Part shown: one piece after another, positions 28,583-38,563 of the stretch
Layout: each line of letters begins with the position of its first letter
Position numbering within the stretch: position 1 is the first letter of the stretch
NCBI RefSeq assembly: GCF_014836335.1
Contig: NZ_JACSRA010000007.1
Location: 1-64,000 of the forward strand
Length of the DNA: 64,000 bases
Source of the DNA: Clostridium cibarium
GTDB taxonomy: Bacteria; Bacillota; Clostridia; Clostridiales; Clostridiaceae
Direction of reading: 5' to 3'
Notes under the pieces: model-generated
Told to the model about the DNA's origin: nothing
Database searches by the model: none
The model's input: only the letters and a program-made list of their open reading frames with translations
Translations under genes and position numbers: made by a program

Positions 28583-28683
28583 TATTTATAAAAAGCATAG
28601 GAGGTTTTGGAATTAGACTTTGATGTGTTAATTTTGCAAAGTTGGCCCATTTATTATAGTTTTATATGAATATAAATTAAAAG

Positions 28684-28732
28684 AATACCTATAGATTCAA
28701 TACTTATAAAAAGTATTTTGTCTATAGGTATT
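28684..28732 (-). terminator. Hairpin downstream of the ABC-F gene
   Basis: AATACCTATAGA and TCTATAGGTATT form a stem with an inner AATACTT/AAGTATT hairpin. On the minus strand it is followed by CTTTTAATTT, so it probably terminates the ABC-F gene. Confidence 0.6.
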
Positions 28733-28788
28733 GCTATAAAGTAATAATTTGAGAGAATGAAAATTATTTCTCAGAATTATTTATTTCA

Positions 28789-30384
28789 TTAATTATTGTT
28801 TTTAGCAAACTCTAAGTATTCATCATAAGTCATAGTTCTGTCAACTATAGAACCATCATCTTTAATATCAATTATTCTAGTAGCTATAGTTTCAATGAAT
28901 TGGTGGTCATGAGAAGCAAATAAAACATTGCTGTTAAAGTCCTTTAATCCATTATTTACAGCTGTAATTGATTCAAGATCAAGGTGGTTAGTTGGTTGAT
29001 CTAGCATTAATACATTTGCATTTGAAAGCATCATTCTAGATAACATACATCTTACCTTTTCGCCTCCAGATAAAACATTAGCTTCTTTTAAAGCCTCTTC
29101 TCCAGAGAATAACATTCTTCCTAGGAAGCCTCTTATGTAACTTTCAGATTTTTCTTCAGAGAATTGTCTAAGCCAATCTACTAAAGATAAGTTGCAATCA
29201 TTGAAGTATTCAGAATTATCATTAGGGAAATAAGATGTTGTAATAGTAATTCCCCATTTATAGCTTCCGTTATCTGGTTCCATCTCACCAGCTAATATTT
29301 TAAATAATGTAGTTACTGCTATTTCGTTACCGATTAAAGCGATTTTATCACCCTTATTAACCATAAAGTTTACATTGTCTAAAACTTTAACCCCATCAAT
29401 AGTCTTTGAAAGATCTTTAACAGTAAGGATATCATTACCTACTTCCCTCTCAGATTTGAATCCTACGAAAGGATATCTTCTGCTTGAAGGTTGAATATCA
29501 TCTAATGTAATCTTATCTAATAACTTTTTACGAGATGTAGCTTGCTTAGATTTAGAAGCATTAGCACTGAATCTTGCAATAAAGTCTTGAAGCTCTTTGA
29601 TCTTTTCTTCTTTCTTCTTGTTTTGGTCTTTAGACATTTGAAGAGCAAGTTGACTTGATTCATACCAGAAATCATAGTTACCAACATAAATCTTAATCTT
29701 ACCAAAATCAACATCTGCCATTTGTGTACAAACTGCGTTTAAGAAGTGTCTATCATGGGATACAACTATAACAGTTCCTTCAAAGTTGATTAGGAATTCT
29801 TCAAGCCAATTAACAGATTTCAAATCAAGATGGTTAGTAGGTTCGTCTAGAACTAGAACTCCAGGATTACCAAATAAAGCTTGAGCTAAAAGAACTTTAA
29901 CTTTTTCTCCACCAGTAAGTTCAGAAACCTTTTTGTAGTGGGATTCTGTTCCAATTCCTAAACCTTGCAATAACGAGGAGGCTTCAGATTCAGCTTCCCA
30001 TCCGTTAAGATCAGCAAATTCCCCTTCTAATTCAGAAGCTTTAATACCATCTTCATCAGAAAAATCAGGTTTTGCATATAAAGCATCTTTTTCTTTCATT
30101 ATTTGATATAGTCTTTCATTTCCCATAATTACTGTTTCTAAAACTTCAAAATCATCATATTTATAGTGATCTTGTTTTAAAACAGACATTCTAACATTTG
30201 GAGCTAGAGAAACTTCACCAGTATTAGGTTCAACCTCTCCAGATAAAATCTTTAAGAAAGTACTCTTACCAGCACCGTTTGCACCAATGACACCATAGCA
30301 GTTACCAGGAGTAAACTTTAAATTAACATCTTCGAATAATTTACGTCCGCCATATCTTAAACTTACATTTGATACAGTTATCAA
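28789..30384 (-). CDS. ABC-F family ATPase (YkpA/YbiT-like)
   Basis: 531 aa with two ABC domains and no membrane segment. Domain 1: Walker A GANGAGKST (~residue 36), signature LTGGEKVKVLLAQAL, Walker B GVLVLDEPTNHLD. Domain 2: degenerate Walker A LIGNEIAVTTLF, signature LSGGEKVRCMLSRM, Walker B NVLMLDQPTNHLD. A Lys-rich linker (DQNKKKEEKIKELQDF) joins them. ABC-F proteins act on the ribosome, as translation factors or antibiotic-protection factors; this subtype is generally a housekeeping factor. In domain 2, the canonical GKST is replaced by IAVTT, so that ATP site may be weakened, a known YkpA-like trait. TTG start after GAGGT. Confidence 0.9.
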   Translation of the reverse strand: MITVSNVSLRYGGRKLFEDVNLKFTPGNCYGVIGANGAGKSTFLKILSGEVEPNTGEVSLAPNVRMSVLKQDHYKYDDFEVLETVIMGNERLYQIMKEKDALYAKPDFSDEDGIKASELEGEFADLNGWEAESEASSLLQGLGIGTESHYKKVSELTGGEKVKVLLAQALFGNPGVLVLDEPTNHLDLKSVNWLEEFLINFEGTVIVVSHDRHFLNAVCTQMADVDFGKIKIYVGNYDFWYESSQLALQMSKDQNKKKEEKIKELQDFIARFSANASKSKQATSRKKLLDKITLDDIQPSSRRYPFVGFKSEREVGNDILTVKDLSKTIDGVKVLDNVNFMVNKGDKIALIGNEIAVTTLFKILAGEMEPDNGSYKWGITITTSYFPNDNSEYFNDCNLSLVDWLRQFSEEKSESYIRGFLGRMLFSGEEALKEANVLSGGEKVRCMLSRMMLSNANVLMLDQPTNHLDLESITAVNNGLKDFNSNVLFASHDHQFIETIATRIIDIKDDGSIVDRTMTYDEYLEFAKNNN

Positions 30385-30584
30385 TTAATTCTACCTCATT
30401 TCATTTTTTATTCATTTCGTTATTATACCATATAACTAATAGATAAAGAACAGTCAGAGTTTTTTTAACAAGATAGATTGTTTACAAATTTGTCAATTAA
30501 GGTATAAAATAAAGGAAATCATGCTTGGAGTTTTAACAAACGTAGTAGTTGTAATTTAACTGCAAATAAAGGAGGGATAAATTA

Positions 30585-31055
30585 ATGCAAAAAACTAATG
30601 CAATGAGATTATTAGAAAAAAGTAATATTGATTATAATATAATAACTTATGAGAATAAAGATGGAAAAATAGATGGGGTTGCTGTTGCAGCAAAGATAGG
30701 TAAAGATGTAAACTCTGTATTTAAAACATTAGTTACACAAGGACATTCGAAAGAATTATATGTATTTGTAATACCAGTTAGTGAAGAATTAGATCTAAAA
30801 AAAGCAGCTAAAGCAGCTGGTGAAAAGAATGTAGAAATGATACATGTTAAAGATATAAATAAATATACAGGATATATTAGAGGAGGATGTTCTCCATTAG
30901 CCATGAAAAAACTTTATAAAACATTTATACATAATTCAGCAAAGGACCTTAACAGTATAGTATTTAGTGCTGGAAAGATAGGACTTCAAATTGAAGCAAA
31001 TCCTTTAGATATAGCTACTATAATTGGAGCAAAGTTTGAGCCTATAATAGTATAG
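30585..31055 (+). CDS. ybaK: Cys-tRNA(Pro) deacylase YbaK/EbsC
   Basis: 156 aa YbaK-domain protein. It clears mis-acylated Cys-tRNA(Pro). The conserved lysine lies in VFKTLVTQG (~residue 46), and GYIRGGCSPLAMKK is the family's glycine-rich signature. The start follows GGAGGG. It stands alone between an ABC-F gene and trhA. Confidence 0.92.
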   Translation: MQKTNAMRLLEKSNIDYNIITYENKDGKIDGVAVAAKIGKDVNSVFKTLVTQGHSKELYVFVIPVSEELDLKKAAKAAGEKNVEMIHVKDINKYTGYIRGGCSPLAMKKLYKTFIHNSAKDLNSIVFSAGKIGLQIEANPLDIATIIGAKFEPIIV

Positions 31056-31310
31056 TTTATGAAAATAGAAGTTTTTAAGAGAACATAATTTTAAATTCGG
31101 AGTAAGCTTTAGTACAAATTAATTGAATATAATTTTTTTGTACTATATTGCCTGGGCAATTATATGATAACAGGGGTTTTTATTGCAAATGTATTTAGTA
31201 ATGATGATTTAGAATCTTCTAAATTAATACACTTTACTTTCTTTAGAAGAGTAGATTCAATGAATCTTTAAAATGAAGTAGAATCTAAATAAAATTAATT
31301 TATATAATAT
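31056..31310. other. Gene-free stretch after ybaK
   Basis: It contains no convincing gene. A 35-codon reading frame (31164-31271) lacks a ribosome site. The palindromes TTTAGAATCTTCTAAA (around 31208-31223) and GATTCAATGAATC (around 31255-31267) are present but their role is unclear. Confidence 0.5.
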
Positions 31311-31350
31311 AAAAAGCAAAGGGCAATGGAGGTTGCACCTTTGCTTTTTT
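31311..31350 (+). terminator. Terminator between ybaK and trhA
   Basis: AAAAAGCAAAGG pairs with CCTTTGCTTTTT, with an inner GCAA/TTGC pairing and a T-run. Its A-rich 5' side allows function on both strands. A second imperfect hairpin, TTCATTAAAAAGA/TTCTTTTTAATGAA, at 31353-31388 lies closer to the trhA stop. Confidence 0.85.
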
Positions 31351-31400
31351 TAATTCATTAAAAAGAGGAAAATGTTTCTTTTTAATGAAGAGCAGGCAAA

Positions 31401-32057
31401 TTATAATACATAATTAAATACACAAAAGAAATGACATAGAGTTCCTAGCATTATAAAAATATGAAATATTTCATGCCCACCAAAGGAACCAATTCTGATT
31501 TTTTCTGATTTTAAAGCATATATAACTCCACCTATTGTATACATTATCCCTCCTAGAACTAATAAAAATATACCAGTGGAAGCTAACACTTTTGATAAAG
31601 GATAAATTGCAAATATAGCAAACCATCCAATTCCTATATAAATAGTGCTACTAACCCATTTTGGGCAAGTAACCCAGCAAATCTTAAATACTATTCCAAT
31701 AACAGCTGCAATGGCCACAGTTACAAATAGCGTGTGCCCAATAGAGTTTTGCAATGCTATCAAACAAAGTGGTGCGTATGAGCCAGCTATAAGAATGAAA
31801 ATCATGGAATGATCGATTTTCTTCAAAACTTTAATAACTGAATCACTAGAAATAACAGAATGATAAGTTGCTGATGCACTATAAAGTAGTATCATACTTA
31901 CACCAAAACTTACAATAGCAACATAATGAATTAGTGTTCCATTAGAAGATGCTACTTTAATAATTAGAGCAATTAGTCCTAAGAGTGATAAAATAGCACC
32001 TGTTAAATGAGTTAACCCGTTTATAGGTTCTCTTAAATGTTTTGTCATTTTTTGCAC
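31401..32057 (-). CDS. trhA: Hemolysin III family / PAQR membrane protein
   Basis: 218 aa with seven predicted membrane segments. PAQR metal-site residues are present: the ATYHSV His in TM2, the preceding SA, and the HEIFHIFIMLGTLCH histidines near the C-terminus. Members (YqfA/TrhA) affect membrane homeostasis; the historic haemolysin name is not proof of toxin activity. The start follows GGAGGTG. It has a good minus-strand promoter (AGTCAA 32130-32135 and ATTATC 32107-32112 on the plus strand) and a palindrome in its 5' leader shared with the divergent DUF1836 gene. Confidence 0.9.
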   Translation of the reverse strand: MQKMTKHLREPINGLTHLTGAILSLLGLIALIIKVASSNGTLIHYVAIVSFGVSMILLYSASATYHSVISSDSVIKVLKKIDHSMIFILIAGSYAPLCLIALQNSIGHTLFVTVAIAAVIGIVFKICWVTCPKWVSSTIYIGIGWFAIFAIYPLSKVLASTGIFLLVLGGIMYTIGGVIYALKSEKIRIGSFGGHEIFHIFIMLGTLCHFFCVFNYVL

Positions 32058-32073
32058 CTCCGTAAAACGATAT

Positions 32074-32090
32074 GTAGTTTTTATAACTAC
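32074..32090. promoter_or_regulatory. Palindromic operator candidate in the trhA leader
   Basis: GTAGTTTTTATAACTAC, extendable to ATGTAGTT...AACTACAT. It lies 16 nt before the trhA start, just after the expected transcription start. It matches 14 of 17 bases of the palindrome at 32236-32252 in front of the DUF1836 gene. Confidence 0.6.
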
Positions 32091-32106
32091 ATCATGTTAT
32101 ATTGAA

Positions 32107-32135
32107 ATTATCATATATATGTATAAGTAAGTCAA
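32107..32135 (-). promoter_or_regulatory. trhA promoter
   Basis: On the minus strand, TTGACT and GATAAT are separated by 17 nt. Confidence 0.7.
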
Positions 32136-32187
32136 ATCCAAATTTAGCCGATTTGACAATTATATATTTATATCTTACCCAATTTTC

Positions 32188-32216
32188 TTGAAATATCTCG
32201 TAAATACTATTAATAT
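32188..32216 (+). promoter_or_regulatory. Promoter of the DUF1836 operon
   Basis: TTGAAA (32188-32193) and TAATAT (32211-32216), 17-nt spacer. The palindrome at 32236-32252 falls ~14-30 nt after the expected start of transcription. Confidence 0.65.
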
Positions 32217-32235
32217 TATATATATAAAACAATAT

Positions 32236-32252
32236 ATAGTTTTTAAAACTAT
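32236..32252. promoter_or_regulatory. Palindromic operator candidate before the DUF1836 gene
   Basis: ATAGTTTTTAAAACTAT, a perfect palindrome of 8-bp arms around one base. It ends 4 nt before the AAGGAG ribosome site. See the matching site at 32074-32090. Confidence 0.6.
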
Positions 32253-32268
32253 GTTAAGGAGTGGTAAT

Positions 32269-32841
32269 GTGAATAAAGAGAATACAATAGATTTAATTCA
32301 AAATATGAATATAGATGAGAAGATAGGATTAGATGATATACCAGAAATAGATTTATATATGGATCAGGTTATTCAATTATTCGAAAGTAAGTTATCAAAG
32401 TTAAAACGTAAAGAAGAGGATAAGGTCTTAACAAAAACTATGATAAATAATTATGCAAAGGCAAAGCTATTAATGTCTGTGAAAAATAAGAAATATTCAA
32501 AAGAGCATTTAATATTAATGAGTTTTATTTACAATTTTAAAGGAGCTATATCTATTAACGATATTAAGCTTATGTTAGAAACTATAGTTAATAAGTATGA
32601 GAATGGTGAGGAATATGATTTAAGAAGTCTATATGAAAGATATTTAAAAGTAACTACAGCAGATAGTAATGAGCTAGAAGATTCGGTTAAAAAGAAGGTA
32701 GATAAATTAAGTGATATATCAAAGGAGGATGATTTTGAAGAGAAATTTCTGCTTGTATCTTCTATGATATCGATGAGTAATATGTACAGGAGAATTGGGG
32801 AACAGTTAATTGATAAATTTTTTGGGGAGGAATCAAAATAA
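32269..32841 (+). CDS. DUF1836 domain protein, probable regulator
   Basis: 190 aa from GTG 32269, chosen because AAGGAG (32256-32261) lies 7 nt upstream; in-frame upstream ATGs lie within or before the operator. The central region (LTKTMINNYAKAKLLMS..., YSKEHLILMSFIYNFKGAISINDIKLML) fits DUF1836, whose helical fold resembles a MerR-type DNA-binding domain. I infer a transcription factor. It is divergent from trhA, with the same palindrome in front of both genes, and is followed directly by the ATPase gene whose start abuts its stop. Confidence 0.8.
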   Translation: MNKENTIDLIQNMNIDEKIGLDDIPEIDLYMDQVIQLFESKLSKLKRKEEDKVLTKTMINNYAKAKLLMSVKNKKYSKEHLILMSFIYNFKGAISINDIKLMLETIVNKYENGEEYDLRSLYERYLKVTTADSNELEDSVKKKVDKLSDISKEDDFEEKFLLVSSMISMSNMYRRIGEQLIDKFFGEESK

Positions 32842-34533
32842 ATGAAGAACTTCAATGATTTAAAGAAAGATATTTATAGTATAGATGGAAGGGGATATAA
32901 AGCTTATAAATCGCTAGAAGGACAATATGATTTTAATAAATATATTTTATCCATAGACCATGTTCAGGGAGATCCTTTTGCAGCTCCTTCAAAAGTTAGA
33001 ATAATCATGGATCAAAGAGTTTCTAAGATACCTAAAGAATTATTTAATAAATATCATAAAAAGGTGGCTGTACAAGATTTTTTAACAAGGGCATTTTATA
33101 GAAATATAAATGCTTATACCAGAAGAGTATATGGTTCAGGGAAAAGTGGACTAATATTGATAAGTAAATGTCCACAGGAAATATTAGACAGAACAGCTAT
33201 TATTATAAACGAGAAAGAGATACAGGTGAGGATAGAAGTTGGGTTCCCGGCTAGGGGAAGAAGCGTTCTTGCTAGGGAGCTAGAAAAGATATTATATGAT
33301 TTTCTGCCACTAATAATTGATAACTCAATTATATATGAAAATATAGATAAGGAAAGTCTTATGAATAGAGTAAGACTTGTTGAGGATCAAGCGCATATAA
33401 GAAATGAACTTTCAAGAAAAGGATTAATATCTTTCGTAGCTAATGGCTCAATATTACCTAGGGAAAGTGGAGTATCAACAAAACCTTTGAAGGATGGTAA
33501 AAAGTTTGTATCTCCCCAAAGTCTAGAGGTAACTTTTAATCTCCCTAATAGAGGAGAAATAAAAGGAATGGGAATTCGATGTGGTGTAAGCTTAATCGTT
33601 GGTGGAGGTTACCATGGAAAGTCAACATTATTAAGGGCTTTAGAGCTTGGAGTATATAATCATATAGAAGGAGATGGAAGAGAATTTGTTATTACTGATG
33701 ATACAGCACTAAAGGTAAGAGCAGAAGATGGAAGAGTAATTCATAAGGATGATATATCTTTATTTATAAATAATTTGCCAAATGGAAAAGATACAAAATC
33801 ATTTTGTAGCGAAAATGCAAGTGGAAGTACATCACAAGCAGCTAATATAGTAGAAGGGATAGAAAGTGGAACAAACTTGTTTTTGATAGATGAAGATACA
33901 TCTGCAACAAACTTTATGATTAGAGATGATGTAATGCAAAGTTTAGTTTCAAGAGAAAAGGAACCTATAACACCTTTTATTGAAGTAGTGAGGCCTTTGT
34001 ATGAGAAGAAGGGAATATCAACTATTATAGTTGTAGGTAGCTCAGGAGACTTTTTCGATGTGGCAGATACTGTTATCCAAATGGATGCTTATGAACCTAA
34101 TGATGTTACTAAAAAGGCAAAGGAATTAAGTACAGGAAAGATTCTAGCACGAGTACAAGATAAAGATGTAAAAATTAAATTTAATAGAGTAATAAGAAAG
34201 GGAAGTATTGAAAGAGGACCTAAGGGAGTAAAGATTAAGACATTAGGAATAGATGGCTTGGATATAAATAAGGAAAAGATAGAACTGAGAGCTGTAGAAC
34301 AGATCGTAGATCATGAGCAAGTTACATCAATTGGGCATATTATGAAGTGGGCAGAAGAAAATATAGTGAATGGAAAGTTAGATATAGTGGAAGTAGTAGA
34401 TGAAATACTAAAAACAATTAAAAGTAGAGGGCTAATTAGCTTTAGTGGAAATGGAAATTTAGCTATGCCTAGAAAACAAGAGATAATGTCAGCATTTAAT
34501 AGATATAGAAAACTAAAACTTCAAGAAGTGTAA
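32842..34533 (+). CDS. ABC-class ATPase (ABC_ATPase family, DUF2791-like)
   Basis: 563 aa. Predicted ATPase of the ABC class: Walker A VGGGYHGKSTLLRAL (~residue 255), Walker B-like NLFLIDEDTSATNFMIRDD, and SFCSENASGSTSQAANIVEGIE in place of a standard signature. No membrane segment or partner permease. Homologues are widespread in clostridia and of unknown role. The start at 32842 is one base after the DUF1836 stop, with GGGGAGG upstream, so the two are co-translated. It is followed by the nitrilase-family gene at 17 nt. Confidence 0.85.
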   Translation: MKNFNDLKKDIYSIDGRGYKAYKSLEGQYDFNKYILSIDHVQGDPFAAPSKVRIIMDQRVSKIPKELFNKYHKKVAVQDFLTRAFYRNINAYTRRVYGSGKSGLILISKCPQEILDRTAIIINEKEIQVRIEVGFPARGRSVLARELEKILYDFLPLIIDNSIIYENIDKESLMNRVRLVEDQAHIRNELSRKGLISFVANGSILPRESGVSTKPLKDGKKFVSPQSLEVTFNLPNRGEIKGMGIRCGVSLIVGGGYHGKSTLLRALELGVYNHIEGDGREFVITDDTALKVRAEDGRVIHKDDISLFINNLPNGKDTKSFCSENASGSTSQAANIVEGIESGTNLFLIDEDTSATNFMIRDDVMQSLVSREKEPITPFIEVVRPLYEKKGISTIIVVGSSGDFFDVADTVIQMDAYEPNDVTKKAKELSTGKILARVQDKDVKIKFNRVIRKGSIERGPKGVKIKTLGIDGLDINKEKIELRAVEQIVDHEQVTSIGHIMKWAEENIVNGKLDIVEVVDEILKTIKSRGLISFSGNGNLAMPRKQEIMSAFNRYRKLKLQEV

Positions 34534-34550
34534 AAGGAAGGTAAGTTCAT

Positions 34551-35324
34551 GTGAGAGTAGCGCTTTGTCAAACAGATATTATTTGGGAAGATAAGTTAGA
34601 AAATTATAAAGTAGCAAAATCTTATATTGAAGAGGCGGCATTGAAAGAATCAGATGTCATATTGTTTCCAGAAATGAGTTTCACAGGCTTTTCTATGAAT
34701 ATAGAAAAAATTAAAGAATCAAATTATGAAAGTATTAAGGTTTTTAAAAAATGTGCTAAAGAAAATCTGATTAATATTGGATTTGGATGGGTCAAAGGGA
34801 ATGGGAGCAAGGCTGAAAATCATTATACTATTATTAATTCTAGTGGAAAAGTTATATTGGACTATATAAAAATTCATCCTTTTAGTTATGCATATGAAGA
34901 TAAGTATTTTATTTCAGGAAATGAAATTAAAAAGTGTAGTATAAAGGAATTTGAATTAAGTACTTTTATTTGTTATGACTTAAGATTTCCAGAAGTATTT
35001 CAAGCTGTATCGAAAGATGTTTCAATAATTATTGTTCCAGCTAACTGGCCAGAAAAAAGGCGAGAGCACTGGAAGTGTTTGTTAAAGGCACGAGCTATTG
35101 AAAATCAAGTTTATATTTTAGGAGTAAATTGTATTGGAGAAAAGGACGGATTATATTATTCTGGAGATAGTTGTATTATTGATCCTTTAGGAAGGGTACT
35201 TCAAAGTTTATCCTATGATGAAGGGCTTCTTATACAGGATATTGAAGACGATATAAAAGATTTTAGAAGAAATTTTCCGATTAAAGTTGATCGGAAAATT
35301 GATTTATACAAGCAATTGATATGA
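34551..35324 (+). CDS. Carbon-nitrogen hydrolase (nitrilase superfamily)
   Basis: 257 aa from GTG 34551 (AAGGAAGG upstream). The catalytic triad is E41 (LFPEMSFTGF), K107 (LDYIKIHPF) and C141 (FICYDLRFPE). Similar proteins include omega-amidase and deaminated-glutathione amidase; the exact amide cannot be chosen. It is the last gene of the DUF1836-ATPase unit, with a terminator immediately downstream. Confidence 0.9.
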   Translation: MRVALCQTDIIWEDKLENYKVAKSYIEEAALKESDVILFPEMSFTGFSMNIEKIKESNYESIKVFKKCAKENLINIGFGWVKGNGSKAENHYTIINSSGKVILDYIKIHPFSYAYEDKYFISGNEIKKCSIKEFELSTFICYDLRFPEVFQAVSKDVSIIIVPANWPEKRREHWKCLLKARAIENQVYILGVNCIGEKDGLYYSGDSCIIDPLGRVLQSLSYDEGLLIQDIEDDIKDFRRNFPIKVDRKIDLYKQLI

Positions 35325-35340
35325 ATATTTTTTACTTAAG

Positions 35341-35374
35341 GGCAGTAAATAGAAAGCTATTTACTGCTTTTTGA
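35341..35374 (+). terminator. Terminator after the nitrilase-family gene
   Basis: GCAGTAAATAG pairs with CTATTTACTGC, loop AAAG, then TTTTT. Confidence 0.95.
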
Positions 35375-35582
35375 CTGGAGCTTAGCTTGAAGTTGTATGG
35401 GTACAGGTTAAAGATTTAATAATCTAGATTTTTAGAGAGATAAATTAAAATATAATTATGCAGATTAGTACGTACAGTATAAAAAAATGATTTTGAACCA
35501 ATATGGCAATGATTTATTATGTTTTTTATGATAAGACAACAAGTTCCAAATAACTCTACAATATGATATTAATACGTATAAT
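35375..35582. other. Gene-free stretch
   Basis: I see no gene, terminator or strong repeat in this interval; it is very A/T-rich. A promoter follows at 35583. Confidence 0.5.
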
Positions 35583-35612
35583 TTGACATGTTATTGAAAA
35601 CAATGCTTTAAT
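35583..35612 (+). promoter_or_regulatory. Promoter of the small ORF / HAD phosphatase unit
   Basis: TTGACA (35583-35588) and TTTAAT (35607-35612), 18-nt spacer. Confidence 0.55.
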
Positions 35613-35624
35613 TATTTATAGAAG

Positions 35625-35717
35625 ATGAAGTATGTGCTAGTAGGAGTTATAATAAATACTCTTTCGGTATTATTTGGAGTAGCATCAATGTCACATTTGT
35701 GGATAATACTTTTATAG
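35625..35717 (+). CDS. Possible 30-residue hydrophobic peptide (leader ORF)
   Basis: It begins MKYVLVGVIINTLSVLF and is almost entirely hydrophobic, long enough for one membrane helix. It starts about 6 nt after the predicted transcription start and ends 25 nt before the HAD phosphatase. No Shine-Dalgarno site is visible, so it may be untranslated or leaderless. Not recognised. Confidence 0.3.
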   Translation: MKYVLVGVIINTLSVLFGVASMSHLWIILL

Positions 35718-35741
35718 TTATTTAAGAAATGGAGGAATTAT

Positions 35742-36605
35742 ATGATAAAAATTATTGCTTCTGATATGGATGGAACATTATTAAATAGTAATCATGAAAT
35801 ATCTAAAGAAAATTTAGAAGCTGTAAAAAAGGCACAAGAATTAGGAGTACATTTTACAATATCAACAGGAAGAGATATTGATGGAGTTTTACCAGTACTT
35901 AAGAGTTATGGATTGAAGTGTGAGTGTATATTATCTAATGGAGCTGAATATAGAGACGAGGATTTCAATATATTAGAAACAATAAATATAGAAAAAGATA
36001 TAGTTAAAAAAGTTATAGAGATGATGAATAAAGTTGGTATAAAAGCTCAGTTATTCACTGATAGAGGCATTTTTACTACCGATAGCCAAGAAGAAGCTTT
36101 GAAGGGATTGGCATATATGGTTCAATCATTTCAAAAGATAGAGTCATTTGAAGAAGCTTTGGAAGTAGCTAGAAATCAAGAGCATTTTAATAATTTGAAA
36201 TATATTGAGAATCTTGAAAAGTTTTTAGAAACATCAGTAGAAATCAGAAAGATATTTGCATTTTATAATGATACGAATGTAATAAGAAATATGAAATTTA
36301 GGTTAGATGAAATAGAGGAATTAGCAGTCTCTTCATCATTTAGAGATAATATAGAAATAACCAACAAAATGGCTCAAAAAGGGATTATATTGGCAAAGGT
36401 TGCTAAAAAGATGGGCGTAAAAAGAGATGAGGTTATGGTAATTGGAGATAGTTTTAATGATTATTCTATGTTTACTGAGTTTACTGAATCTTTTGCCATG
36501 GAGAATGCTATAGATGAAATAAAAAAGGTTGCTAAATATATAACTGATACTAACGATAATGCAGGGGTAGCAAAAGCTATTTATAAGGCATTAGGATTAA
36601 AATAA
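35742..36605 (+). CDS. Cof-type HAD-IIB family phosphatase
   Basis: 287 aa. Motif I ASDMDGTLLNSN, motif II TISTGRD, Lys in NKMAQKGIIL, and motif IV VIGDSFNDYSMF. It is a small-molecule phosphatase with a Cof cap; substrate unknown. Start after GGAGGA. One of three Cof-type HADs in this window (others at 8164 and 43633); they are only distantly alike. Confidence 0.9.
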   Translation: MIKIIASDMDGTLLNSNHEISKENLEAVKKAQELGVHFTISTGRDIDGVLPVLKSYGLKCECILSNGAEYRDEDFNILETINIEKDIVKKVIEMMNKVGIKAQLFTDRGIFTTDSQEEALKGLAYMVQSFQKIESFEEALEVARNQEHFNNLKYIENLEKFLETSVEIRKIFAFYNDTNVIRNMKFRLDEIEELAVSSSFRDNIEITNKMAQKGIILAKVAKKMGVKRDEVMVIGDSFNDYSMFTEFTESFAMENAIDEIKKVAKYITDTNDNAGVAKAIYKALGLK

Positions 36606-36609
36606 TGTT

Positions 36610-36665
36610 AGAGCTTATTCTAAGTAGAAAATTTGTTTCTATTTTGAATAAACTCTATATTTTTT
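36610..36665 (+). terminator. Terminator after the HAD phosphatase
   Basis: GAG-C-TTATTC pairs with GAATAA-A-CTC, followed by TATATTTTTTATA. Confidence 0.6.
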
Positions 36666-36862
36666 ATAAAACTTTATTATTAAATAAATTTATAATTAAG
36701 AATGAATTAATATGTGAAAGGTTAAAATACTCATAGTAAATTATTAATTCAAGAATAAAAGATAATAGGATGGTTAATCTGTACAGGTACAATTAAGTTA
36801 TTATGATATATAAAAATGTAAATATTTGTACTAATATTTAGGGTATAAATACTAAGAGATGA

Positions 36863-38287
<1,425 letters not shown>

Positions 38288-38361
38288 AAAAGTGTGTATA
38301 GCTTTGCGAGATGACAAAGTAAAAAATTAACGCTGTAAATTTTCTTGAAGATGGTGTAAAA

Positions 38362-38367
38362 TATAAT
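38362..38367 (+). promoter_or_regulatory. -10 element of the candidate sRNA
   Basis: TATAAT preceded by TGTAAAA. The -35 region is poor, so the promoter is only partly convincing. Confidence 0.4.
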
Positions 38368-38373
38368 AGTAAA

Positions 38374-38483
38374 ATGCTAAGGAATAAACAAACCCCTAAG
38401 TAGTACCCCCCAGATACTACATTATGTAAATTTCCAAAGCAAAAACAAAGAACGAAGTCAGCTTAGAGCTAACTTCGTTTTTA
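38374..38483 (+). ncRNA. Candidate ~110-nt small RNA with C-rich loops
   Basis: Between the GH1 gene and the AI-2E-type gene, a TATAAT box is followed by AACCCCTAA (38391-38399) and a hairpin GTAGTA/TACTAC (38400-38420) presenting the loop CCCCCCAGA. A terminator (38451-38483) closes it. Runs of C are rare in this genome, and C-rich loops are typical of sRNAs that pair with G-rich ribosome sites. No reading frame is present. No known family recognised. Confidence 0.5.
38451..38483 (+). terminator. Terminator of the sRNA candidate / GH1 gene
   Basis: AACGAAGT-C-AGCT pairs with AGCT-A-ACTTCGTT, one mismatch, then TTTATTTTTT. Confidence 0.85.
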
Positions 38484-38563
38484 TTTTTTGCATAATTATA
38501 TTTATAATTTAGAATTAACATCATCAATTTGGATAAACTAACCTTAGACTAAGGGGTGTTGTT

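Noticed and set aside
28599..28675. AGGAGG followed by a TTG-started ~20-codon frame reading LELDFDVLIL
   Set aside because: It resembles the start of a FAD oxidoreductase but the spacing is 2 nt and the frame stops after ~20 codons. At most a decayed relic; not supportable as a gene.
31164..31271. 35-codon frame after ybaK
   Set aside because: No Shine-Dalgarno site, no recognised similarity, and it runs through palindromic sequence.
31401..32057. Haemolysin/toxin interpretation of the HlyIII-family protein
   Set aside because: It is a PAQR/TrhA-type seven-helix membrane protein; the name is historic and the context gives no sign of a toxin.
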